From NCBI RefSeq assembly GCF_008014345.1, contig NZ_VPFL01000016.1, positions 22,453-86,452 of the forward strand: 64,000 nucleotides of DNA, in the 5' to 3' direction. The notes below the pieces were generated by a model. It did no database searches. It was not told the origin of the DNA and was given only the letters and a program-made list of their open reading frames with translations. This DNA comes from Pelomicrobium methylotrophicum. GTDB taxonomy: Bacteria > Pseudomonadota > Gammaproteobacteria > Burkholderiales > UBA6910. Below, in pieces: positions 33,820 through 40,923 of the stretch. A program made the position numbers and the translations under genes. Numbering within the stretch: the stretch's first letter is position 1; the number at the start of each line of letters is the position of its first letter.

Positions 33820-33880
33820 CTAAATGAGTGCATTTTGGTGCTCGTTTTGCGCCACTTTTCGGAGCTTCTTTTGATAGAGT
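33820..33880 (+). promoter_or_regulatory. Phased-operator promoter (copy b), toward oriT/mobI
   Basis: CTAAATGAGTGC at 33820, GTGCTCGTTTT, CGCCACTTTT, then a -10-like TAGAGT at 33875-33880. From AGTG to the -10 is 48 bases, as in copies a, c and d. Confidence 0.65.
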
Positions 33881-33987
33881 GGCTGGAATAGAAGCACCAC
33901 TATTTTTAGGGTTTCCATGCGTGCGCGGGGGTGAGCGTCGCGTGGCGAAATCGTTGCACTATTAGTTGTAATCTATCTATCAAAATT

Positions 33988-34161
33988 CCCCCTATTAGAA
34001 GGAAGGGTTTTTATGACTGTTTCAGAATCACTCCTATTAGGAGTGATTGGCTGGGTGAGCGTAGCACCAGGCCCTGCCAGTTCGGACTGTGGCGCGAGAC
34101 GAAAAATCGTTCTCCTAATAGGGGGGATTCATGGCCCAGTATTACCCCTATTAGGAGAACG
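33988..34161. other. oriT: Candidate oriT with CCCCTATTAGGAG boxes
   Basis: Four related boxes: 33988-34003 (CCCCCTATTAGAAGGA), 34028-34046 (near-palindrome TCACTCCTA/TTAGGAGTGA), and a perfect 17-bp inverted repeat 34108-34124 / 34145-34161 with a 20-base spacer. It sits just before a MobI-like gene, where oriT lies in SXT/R391 and IncC elements. The nick site cannot be placed. No ORF here is convincing. Confidence 0.6.
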
Positions 34162-34223
34162 ACTGATCGCGGTTCAGGAGTGTTTTGAAGGGGTTGAATC
34201 ACTACTAGTAAGAGGTGGAATTC

Positions 34224-34703
34224 ATGATAGTCAGCGAGGAGCGTGTGGAGAGCGCGAAAGCATGCCTAGTTGGATGGCTGGACGATCTTGAAAAACACGC
34301 CCACGAGATCGTGGAGGCGCACTGGGCGCGAGTAAGGGAAGAGGAGGGCAAGCGATCTGGCTGGCAGCACAAAAGTCAGTTGCAGCTCAGGTGCTTGCGC
34401 CGTGGCAACACGCTGATCGCTGAGTGGGTAAAGATACGCTGGGTGGGATCCATGGCCAGGGGGACGCGGACGGGACTTAGGGAGCCGCTGCGCAAGGGTC
34501 GTGGGCCGAGTTATAGGCTGGAGACCCTGACCAGGCTCAGCCGTGACTGGGAGAAGACGATCGTGGAGGAGACGGAGAAAAGGCTGTCCGAGATCAGGAG
34601 GCAGTGGGGGCATATCACGAAGGCCCTGCTGTACCTGCGATTTGCCAGCGGCGAGACTGGAAAGAAGAAGTCGATCAAAAACAAGGAGGTATCGAATGGC
34701 TGA
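34224..34703 (+). CDS. MobI-like conjugal transfer accessory protein
   Basis: 159 aa. It resembles MobI, the oriT-adjacent transfer factor of SXT/IncC elements: an N-terminal helix, HWARVREEEGKRSGW..., a short beta segment (GNTLIAEWVKIRWVG), then SYRLETLTRLSRDWEKTIVE and a C-terminal coiled coil. ATG 34224 has AGAGGTGG five bases upstream. It overlaps the antirepressor gene by 8 bp. The family call rests on pattern plus position. Confidence 0.6.
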   Translation: MIVSEERVESAKACLVGWLDDLEKHAHEIVEAHWARVREEEGKRSGWQHKSQLQLRCLRRGNTLIAEWVKIRWVGSMARGTRTGLREPLRKGRGPSYRLETLTRLSRDWEKTIVEETEKRLSEIRRQWGHITKALLYLRFASGETGKKKSIKNKEVSNG

Positions 34704-35655
34704 GCAATTGGTGCCTGTCAAGGAAGGGCGAATCGGCAACGCCAAGACCCTGGTCGTTGATGCAAGGGATCTGCATGCGGCGCTGGGGGTGGGTAAGGAC
34801 TTTACGAGCTGGATCAAGCTACGCATCCGTCAGTACGGTTTTGAACAAAATCGCGACTACCTGCTCACCCAAACGGGTGAGCAGCTCCATTCCGGCACGA
34901 AGTGGCGCTCGGATTACTTCCTCTCCCTCGACATGGCCAAGGAGCTCGCAATGGTCGAGCGCAACGAAAAGGGCAGAGCGGTACGGAAGTACTTCATCGA
35001 GTGCGAGCGTCGTGCCCATCAGGCAGCCCAGGCCCATCTTCTGCTGGAAGGGAAGACAATGGACGGCTTGTGGTTATGGGAGGGGAAGCCTGCGGGCGCT
35101 ATCTGTCTCGTGCGAGAAAGCACGTCGCTGGACACCGGATACATCGTGGCGATTCAGAGGCCGGACGGAATCCTCTCGCTTATTGGCACGCGCCGCCCGG
35201 CGGACTTCTTGGCGAGAGAGGCGGATACGCAGCGCGACTCCGTTGCTTTGGTGTCGCGCCCGCTTGAGAACTACGCCCAATACCGCAGACTGGCCTTTGG
35301 GATTCTGGCCGAGCGCTTCCCCAAGGAATACCGCTACCGCCTGAAAGGCGCGACGCTGGACGACGTAAAAGCCGTTCTTGAGTCGCTTCTGGCGGGCGGC
35401 TCGCACGCCGCCAGGCCCGCTACCTCCGGCGCCGTGGATCGCCTCGATGCGGTCGTGCTGGACGACGATGCTGGCATTGAAGTTGTGCAGTACATAATCG
35501 CGCGGTATCGAAAGCTACAGCAGATTGTCCCGGAGCCGCTCGAAGCCAACCAGTTCGTTGCGGGAGGAGCGCTGGCGTTGCTGTGGGGGATGCTGAAGCA
35601 GGAGTTTGGAGCGCGCGGCACCGGACGCGGTGGAGGGGATAGGCATGTCCACTGA
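34696..35655 (+). CDS. AntA/AntB-type antirepressor
   Basis: 319 aa. The N-terminal 110 residues are AntA/AntB: VVDARDLHAALGVGKDFTSW, FEQNRDYLL, DYFLSLDMAKELAMVERNEK and RKYFIECER. The C-terminal 200 residues are of unknown type. Such proteins inactivate repressors in phages and ICEs. ATG 34696 follows AAGGAGG. It could modulate induction of the transfer genes. Confidence 0.85.
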   Translation: MAEQLVPVKEGRIGNAKTLVVDARDLHAALGVGKDFTSWIKLRIRQYGFEQNRDYLLTQTGEQLHSGTKWRSDYFLSLDMAKELAMVERNEKGRAVRKYFIECERRAHQAAQAHLLLEGKTMDGLWLWEGKPAGAICLVRESTSLDTGYIVAIQRPDGILSLIGTRRPADFLAREADTQRDSVALVSRPLENYAQYRRLAFGILAERFPKEYRYRLKGATLDDVKAVLESLLAGGSHAARPATSGAVDRLDAVVLDDDAGIEVVQYIIARYRKLQQIVPEPLEANQFVAGGALALLWGMLKQEFGARGTGRGGGDRHVH

Positions 35656-35938
35656 CCGGAAGCGGGCCGGATCAGCCAGTGCCAGACGTGGTAACAGCCA
35701 AGCTGCCGGGCCATCGCTTGCCGCACTCCTGTCTGGGAAGGTCCGGATCGTGGTGCCGCCGCCAGGGGTGGGGCGCGTTCACCGGCTCGCCGACGACGAG
35801 AGCCGGTTGCCTGATCGGCAAGAACGTCTGCGCCAATGCCTCGCGGCGATTCGTGGCGGGGCGTCCACCCTGCTGAAGATCAAGATTGTGATGTCCTGGG
35901 GCGACCATGCGGATTCTGAACCGCCGCCATCTGGGTGA
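35645..35938 (+). CDS. Small hypothetical protein
   Basis: 97 aa; start overlaps the antirepressor stop and its end overlaps the next gene by 32 bp. Basic with a proline/valine segment (GKVRIVVPPPGVGRVHRLAD). Not recognised. Confidence 0.55.
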   Translation: MSTDRKRAGSASARRGNSQAAGPSLAALLSGKVRIVVPPPGVGRVHRLADDESRLPDRQERLRQCLAAIRGGASTLLKIKIVMSWGDHADSEPPPSG

Positions 35939-37139
35939 TCGGTGGCCGGCGAATGCGGTCTGGGTCGGCCGCGGCACGCCGCTGGGAAACCCCTTCGTCA
36001 TCGGCCGGGACGGCTCGCGCGAGGAGGTGATCGCGCGCTACCGCGAGTGGCTCGAGGCCAGGATTCGTGACCGCGACCCGGCGGTGCTGACCGCGATGGC
36101 GGGCCTGCGCGAAGACTCTTCTCTGGTGTGCGCCTGCGCCCCCGAGCCCTGCCATGCGGAGGCGATCCGGGAAGCCTGGATGAAGCATTTCAGAGACGGA
36201 ATCGTGGTGCGCCCGGCCTACCATGAGGATGGCTCCATACCCCTCGACGGCGAAGTGTTCGTGTTCGGCTCGAACCTGGCCGGCCGGCACGGGGCGGGGG
36301 CGGCGGCTGAAGCCTCCGACCGTTTCGGCGCGCGCCGGGGCGTGGGCGAGGGCTACATGGGCGAGCCGCCCCGGCACTGTTACGCCATCCCGACCAAGGA
36401 CGAGCGGCTTGCCGTCCTGCCCCTGGAGAGAATCGCCGCGGCGGTCGGGCGCTTTGCCGGGTTCGCGGCCTCGCGCCCGGCGCTGAAGTTTTTCTTGACC
36501 CGCGTCGGCTGCGGCCTGGCGGGGTACCGGGACGAGAGAATCGCGCCGCTTTTCGCCGGCGCGCCGCTTGCCCGGTGCAGCTTCCCCCGGCCGTGGCGCA
36601 GGTATTTGGAGCCGCGCTCGATGGCCTACGCCGGCGCGGGCGCGCGCAACGCCCCGCTTCCCGTCCTGCGCAGGATGACCCGCATCGCGCAGCGGCTGGA
36701 GGCGCGCGGCTACGTGCTGCGAACCGGCGGCGGCAACGACACGGACAGCGCCTTCGAGGCCGGGTGCGCGAGGAAGGAAGTGTTTCTGCCCTGGCCCGGC
36801 TTCAACGGGCGCGTTTCCGCCTTCGATTCGGTGTCGGAGGAGGCGCTGGTGGTGGCCTGCGCGGTGCACCCGGCATTTCACAGGCTCACGGCGGAGGCGC
36901 GGCTGCTGGCGGGACGCGAAAGCCACCGCATCCTGGGCGCGGACCTGCGCACGCCGGCCGATTTTCTCGTCTGCTGGACGCCGGACGGGGCGGAATGCGA
37001 GGCGGAGATCGGGCAGGAGACGGGGGAGACTGCGTTGGCCATCGCGCTCGCCGACCGCTGGTCGATTCCCGTGTTCAACCTCGCCCGGGCGGACGCGCTG
37101 GAGCGGCTGGCGGCGTGGTTGGGCGTTCCGGCAGGATAA
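35907..37139 (+). CDS. Three-part protein: DUF4326, A1S_2505-like and SLOG-like regions
   Basis: 410 aa. Residues about 1-100 match DUF4326 (WVGRGTPLGNPFVIGRDGSR and CACAPEPCHAEAI). Residues about 110-235 match the A1S_2505-like family (EVFVFGSNLAGRHGAGAA, YAIPTKD). The C-terminal part has GYVLRTGGGNDTDSAFEAGC, a DprA/LOG-like nucleotide-binding pattern. Such domains are associated with nucleotide-derived ligands; a defence or metabolite-sensing role is inference. GC content is very high. Confidence 0.75.
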   Translation: MRILNRRHLGDRWPANAVWVGRGTPLGNPFVIGRDGSREEVIARYREWLEARIRDRDPAVLTAMAGLREDSSLVCACAPEPCHAEAIREAWMKHFRDGIVVRPAYHEDGSIPLDGEVFVFGSNLAGRHGAGAAAEASDRFGARRGVGEGYMGEPPRHCYAIPTKDERLAVLPLERIAAAVGRFAGFAASRPALKFFLTRVGCGLAGYRDERIAPLFAGAPLARCSFPRPWRRYLEPRSMAYAGAGARNAPLPVLRRMTRIAQRLEARGYVLRTGGGNDTDSAFEAGCARKEVFLPWPGFNGRVSAFDSVSEEALVVACAVHPAFHRLTAEARLLAGRESHRILGADLRTPADFLVCWTPDGAECEAEIGQETGETALAIALADRWSIPVFNLARADALERLAAWLGVPAG

Positions 37140-37267
37140 TCAGTCTTACGATGTGACACTCCCAGCCACCTGAAGGGGTGGGAATCCCAGAGTCGATTTT
37201 TTTAAGATCTGATAAGGCAAAAATCAGGGGCTACACCTGCCCCTGCTCGTGGAAAAGGCCGAGGCTT

Positions 37268-37480
37268 TCAAGAGCATTCCGCCGGCACTGAAGGAGATTC
37301 GGCCTGGCTCAGTCCCAGCCGTCGCTGCAGCCGGCGGGCGTATGCGGCGGCATCGGCCCGGGCAGCCTCTTCGTCCGCCGCCATTTGCGCCTGGATGGCG
37401 GCTTCGTCGGTGGCGTCGACCCGGGCCGCATCGATGCGACCTGGCCAGTGCTCGCGGGGCGTGTCAGGACTCAGACGCAT
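37268..37480 (-). pseudogene. Truncated XRE-family regulator
   Basis: Starts at 37480 (MRLSPDTPREHWPGRIDAAR) and reaches RRLQRRLGLSQAE, the first helix of an XRE helix-turn-helix, then runs into an unrelated tail and stops at 37268. The rest of the DNA-binding domain is lost. The CRISPR array begins 12 bp beyond its start codon, where its promoter should be. Bases 37140-37267 hold no gene. Confidence 0.55.
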
Positions 37481-37491
37481 GCGTACGGTTT

Positions 37492-37882
37492 GTCTTAATC
37501 CCTTCTTCATCAGGTCATGGGTTCGAACAGGAGTGCAGGGGGCAACGGTCATCAGGTTCGTCTTAATCCCTTCTTCATCAGGTCATGGGTTCGAACCTGC
37601 GCCGTACTGATTGCCGCGTCAACGACGCCTTGTCTTAATCCCTTCTTCATCAGGTCATGGGTTCGAACGGCACATTGGGCAAACTCTAACGGGTACGATA
37701 AGTCTTAATCCCTTCTTCATCAGGTCATGGGTTCGAACGTACGCCGAGCGTGAGGCTCGGCCGATCGGCGATTGTCTTAATCCCTTCTTCATCAGGTCAT
37801 GGGTTCGAACGTACGCCGAGCGTGAGGCTCGGCCGATCGGCGATTGTCTTAATCCCTTCTTCATCAGGTCATGGGTTCGAAC
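37492..37882 (-). CRISPR. Orphan CRISPR array, 6 repeats and 5 spacers
   Basis: Six identical 37-bp repeats beginning GTCTTAATCCC and ending GGTTCGAAC at 37492, 37560, 37632, 37702, 37774 and 37846. Spacers are 31, 35, 33, 35 and 35 nt; the last two are identical. On the minus strand repeats end in ATTAAGAC, close to the usual ATTGAAAC crRNA handle, so transcription is probably leftward with a leader in 37883-38120. No cas gene is in the window. Confidence 0.9.
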
Positions 37883-38126
37883 TGCGGCGGCCAGAAAGCA
37901 CCCAAAAAACAGCCCCTTGCAACGGGGGGTTGACAGAAGAATTCCTGACTGATCCGGTCAACTTTTTCCAGGCTTCTTTCAGGCCGCAACAGCGTGCAAC
38001 AGATCAAAAAAATACCTCCTTCTGCATCCCAAAACAAGCACCTGTATGCGACCTGTCGGCATTGAATGCGAACACAGCCATGCGCGGACAGCAGGCGGAG
38101 GCTGCGGTATGATGTACGGGTCATCC

Positions 38127-38189
38127 GCCCCTGGCAGTAAGCCTTCCCTCGTTCATCCGGGAAGCGCCGAACCCTGGGGCTTTTCTTTT
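38127..38189 (+). ncRNA. Nested hairpin before the DUF3800 gene
   Basis: Outer stem GCCCC (38127-38131) with GGGGC (38176-38180); inner stem CTTCCC (38143-38148) with GGGAAG (38159-38164); then TTTTCTTTT. It can act as terminator or as leader of the DUF3800 gene, which starts 24 bp later. Confidence 0.5.
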
Positions 38190-38212
38190 GCGCGCGCGGG
38201 GCGTGGCCGGAG

Positions 38213-38875
38213 ATGAACCGCTGCGCCTACCTTTTTCTGGACGAAGCGGGCAACTTCGATTTCAGCCCGAAGGGCACGCGCTACTTCGTGCTCACCAGCG
38301 TGAGCACGCGGCGGCCGTTTGCGGTACACGCCGCGTTGGACGATTACCGGCACGATTGCCTGGAGTTCGGACTGGACAAGGAGTATTTCCACTGCGCGGA
38401 AGACAATCCACGGGTACGAAGCCGCGTGTTCGAGTTGATCGCCCGACATCTGCCCGACCTGCGCATCGACAGCCTGATCGTGGAGAAACCCAAGACCGGC
38501 CCGGCGCTGCGCGAGGACAAACGCTTTTATCCGGAGATGCTGGGCTATCTGCTGCGGTATGTCCTGCCCAAGGAGATTGAAGCGGGCGTGGACGAGGTCA
38601 TTGTCATCACCGACACCATCCCGGTGCAGAAGAAGCGCCAGGCCATCGAGAAGGCGATCCAGCAGGCGTTGGCCAAGATGCTGCCACAGGGGATGCGCTA
38701 TCGCATCCTGCATCACGCCTCGCGCTCGCACTACGGCTTGCAGGTGGCGGACTACTGCTGCTGGGCGGTGTTCAGGAAGTGGCAGCGCAGCGAAACCGAG
38801 CACTACGACCGGATCAGGGCGGCGCTGCGCAGCGAGTTCGACATCTTCCACACCGGCACGAGGTACTACTACTGA
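38213..38875 (+). CDS. DUF3800 protein
   Basis: 220 aa. YLFLDEAGNFDFSPKG at the start, a middle ...IVITDTIPVQKKRQAIEKAI, and ASRSHYGLQVADYCCWAVFR are the DUF3800 blocks, with conserved Asp residues of an RNase H-like fold (family knowledge). Common on mobile elements; molecular role unknown. ATG 38213 after GGCCGGAG. Confidence 0.88.
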   Translation: MNRCAYLFLDEAGNFDFSPKGTRYFVLTSVSTRRPFAVHAALDDYRHDCLEFGLDKEYFHCAEDNPRVRSRVFELIARHLPDLRIDSLIVEKPKTGPALREDKRFYPEMLGYLLRYVLPKEIEAGVDEVIVITDTIPVQKKRQAIEKAIQQALAKMLPQGMRYRILHHASRSHYGLQVADYCCWAVFRKWQRSETEHYDRIRAALRSEFDIFHTGTRYYY

Positions 38876-38899
38876 TGCGCGCGACCGTAGAAAAAATGA

Positions 38900-38956
38900 C
38901 CCCCCCGACTACTCCGTTGCCGGAGAGAGCCCCTTGGGCTCTTGTCATCGGGGGGG
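38900..38956 (+). ncRNA. Three-way-junction RNA just after the DUF3800 gene
   Basis: Outer 9-bp stem CCCCCCCGA (38900-38908) with TCGGGGGGG (38948-38956). Two inner perfect stems: CTCCG/CGGAG with loop TTGC, and AGAGCCC/GGGCTCT with loop CTT. It begins 25 bases after the stop codon. The rest of 38957-39108 shows no gene. Confidence 0.55.
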
Positions 38957-39108
38957 GACCTTTGGCGCGTAGTGTAGCCGTTTGCCCTGCAGGACGCAAG
39001 AAGATGTATGCGTCCACCACCTTTGGCGCTCGGGCGGCGGTGTTGCCGCCGCAGGCCATGAGCCGGGCCTTGCAGCGGTAAATCCCACCGAAAAGACCTG
39101 GAGAAGAC

Positions 39109-39168
39109 CTAATCAGTGCAATTCCGTGCGCTTTTTGAACACTTTTGGCGCAGGCCGCTTGGTAGCAT
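39109..39168 (+). promoter_or_regulatory. Phased-operator promoter (copy d) of the trfA operon
   Basis: CTAATCAGTGC at 39109, GTGCGCTTTTT, ACACTTTTGGCGC, -10 TAGCAT at 39163-39168, exactly 54 bases after the first base. The gene starts 8 bp later. Confidence 0.7.
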
Positions 39169-39175
39169 TCAGGCC

Positions 39176-39562
39176 ATGGACTCGAACAATAAACGCAGAG
39201 CTGTTCAACATATGTGGCTGTACGACGGCAGGCCTGAATTCATCGACGTAAACGTGGCGTCCGCAACGCCGACCGAGGGTGGCTATGTCATGGCGATGGA
39301 GCTCACGAACGGTGCCGTCCGTCTCGCCGCCACCCGCCATCCAGGCAGGTACGTAAGCGCCTGGCGCCACAACGTCAGGCGCTACGGCGCGCCCGATGTC
39401 GTCCGTGTGGTGGTGTCCCGTCCGTACCTGCGATACGAGGCCGTCAAGCGGGCGCTCGCTGGCCTGCTCGCGGGCTACAAGGATGCCGGATCCGAGAACT
39501 TCATGGTTGGGATCGACATCCTCAAGGAAAAGGCCGGGGAGATGTTTTCGACGGCGTCGTAA
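39176..39562 (+). CDS. Hypothetical protein, possibly GIY-YIG/T5orf172-like
   Basis: 128 aa, ATG 39176 close behind the copy d promoter; first gene of the trfA unit. YVMAMELTNGAVRLAATRHP and a later YKDAGSENFMVGID vaguely follow the T5orf172 layout, but the catalytic Tyr residues are not evident. Possibly a transcript leader gene or replication accessory. Confidence 0.6.
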   Translation: MDSNNKRRAVQHMWLYDGRPEFIDVNVASATPTEGGYVMAMELTNGAVRLAATRHPGRYVSAWRHNVRRYGAPDVVRVVVSRPYLRYEAVKRALAGLLAGYKDAGSENFMVGIDILKEKAGEMFSTAS

Positions 39563-39592
39563 GGCGTGACGGGTGTAGGGCGCGATGACTTG

Positions 39593-40441
39593 ATGGATAA
39601 AAGCGCGCCATACGACGCCGGCGGGTCGATTCCTGACACCGGGTTCGAGCAAGCGCTTGAACGGATACGACAGCGCCGGGAACAGGATGCCATCGCCGCA
39701 GGCCTGCCTGTGCCATCGAATGGCAAGCCCTTGCCAAACGACGTGCTGAGGTCGGCGCTGTTTGGCGTGTCGGAGAAAGCCTTTCGGCGGGAAGAAAAGA
39801 TCGCGTCCGTGGAAGGATTGAATGTCTACATGGTGCGAGGCTATCGCCCGACGCAAGCCCATCTCGACGTGTGGGAGCATTGTCTGGCGCTCGCGGCCAG
39901 GCATGGCACGGGGAAGCAAATCCGGTTTTCCGCGTACTCCTTCCTCAAGGCAATCGGACGCACGACAGGCAAATCCGACTACGAATGGCTGAAAGAAGCC
40001 ATCAACGACCTTGCGGGCTGCCTGGTGCGTATCTCGAACGGCCGTCAATCGTACTTCGGCGCCTTGATCCAGGAAGGGTTCAGGGACGAAGCGACGAATG
40101 AGTATGTGATCTCGGTCAACGAGAGGCTTGCATTGCTCTTCATGGGCGGAAACTGGACAGCTCTCAACGGGGAGCAGCGGAAGATGCTGCGCAAGCGTCC
40201 GCTGGCCCAATGGCTGCATGCGTTCTACTCGACCCACGCCAGGCCGCACCCGTACAAGGTCGAAACCATCCTGAAATTATGCGGAAGCGAGGTTGGCGAG
40301 TTGAAGAAATTCCGTCAGATGCTGCGGCGCGCGCTTAAGGAGTTGGCCTCGGTGACGGGCTGGTCGTGCTCGATAGACGAAAACGACTGCGTCGTAATCA
40401 GACGGGAAGCAAACACCGTGCCAGATAGGGTATCGGGATAG
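39593..40441 (+). CDS. trfA: TrfA-type plasmid replication initiator
   Basis: 282 aa (GTG 39566 is an alternative start). TrfA family signatures: LPNDVLRSALFGVSEK, SVEGLNVYMVRGYRPTQAHL, IRFSAYSFLKAIGR and WLHAFYSTHARPHPYKVETI (winged-helix domains). It should bind the iterons directly downstream, the first of which contains its stop codon. It implies that the excised element replicates as a plasmid. Confidence 0.92.
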   Translation: MDKSAPYDAGGSIPDTGFEQALERIRQRREQDAIAAGLPVPSNGKPLPNDVLRSALFGVSEKAFRREEKIASVEGLNVYMVRGYRPTQAHLDVWEHCLALAARHGTGKQIRFSAYSFLKAIGRTTGKSDYEWLKEAINDLAGCLVRISNGRQSYFGALIQEGFRDEATNEYVISVNERLALLFMGGNWTALNGEQRKMLRKRPLAQWLHAFYSTHARPHPYKVETILKLCGSEVGELKKFRQMLRRALKELASVTGWSCSIDENDCVVIRREANTVPDRVSG

Positions 40442-40740
40442 CGGGTACGGGTCAAAACGGCAAGTTAACCACAGAGTGGCGAGTAATCATGAATGCGGTA
40501 TCGGGGTAGCGGGTACCGTGTATCGGGATAGCGGGTACGTTTCGCGGAAAAATATCGGGACAGCGGGTAGGGGGTATCGGGACAGCGGGTACCGAACTAT
40601 CGGGACAGCGGGTACCGAACTATCGGGACAGCGGGTACGGTTGCGCCTGTGGAAAACGCATTCAAGTCATTGAAAAATAATTCAAAAAAAAGTTATCCAC
40701 AATCGCCCTAATCTTTTTCTAATCTTTTTTTAATCAATAG
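40431..40740. other. oriV: Iteron origin of replication (oriV)
   Basis: Seven 19-bp iterons of type TATCGGGACAGCGGGTACC start at 40431, 40499, 40521, 40553, 40575, 40598 and 40621; the last three are 23 bp apart. A perfect DnaA box TTATCCACA lies at 40693-40701, a weaker one at 40648, and an A/T-rich stretch at about 40665-40740. This is the textbook theta origin layout. 40741-40923 has small inverted repeats and no gene. Confidence 0.88.
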
Positions 40741-40923
40741 GGGGCGCCAGTGCTTCATCGCGGCTGCAGGAAGGTCAACCACACCACGGCTGAAGCCAAG
40801 GACTCCAGGCCGCCGTGTGATTTGGCGAACGGATTCTCGCCGGTGCCTATGCCTGCAACCGGCCCGGCAGGACGCCGGACGAGGATGATCAGCGAGGCGC
40901 TGATCCGCAGAAAGTAGCAGGTC

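Noticed and set aside
35880..36926. 348-codon minus-strand frame
   Set aside because: Opposite a real three-domain protein; composition is typical of a high-GC shadow.
37521..37882. tRNA-like GGTTCGAAC strings
   Set aside because: They are the ends of CRISPR repeats; no cloverleaf can be drawn.
37395..37952. Short ORFs with repeated LNPFFIRSWVRT-type peptides
   Set aside because: They are translations of the CRISPR repeats.
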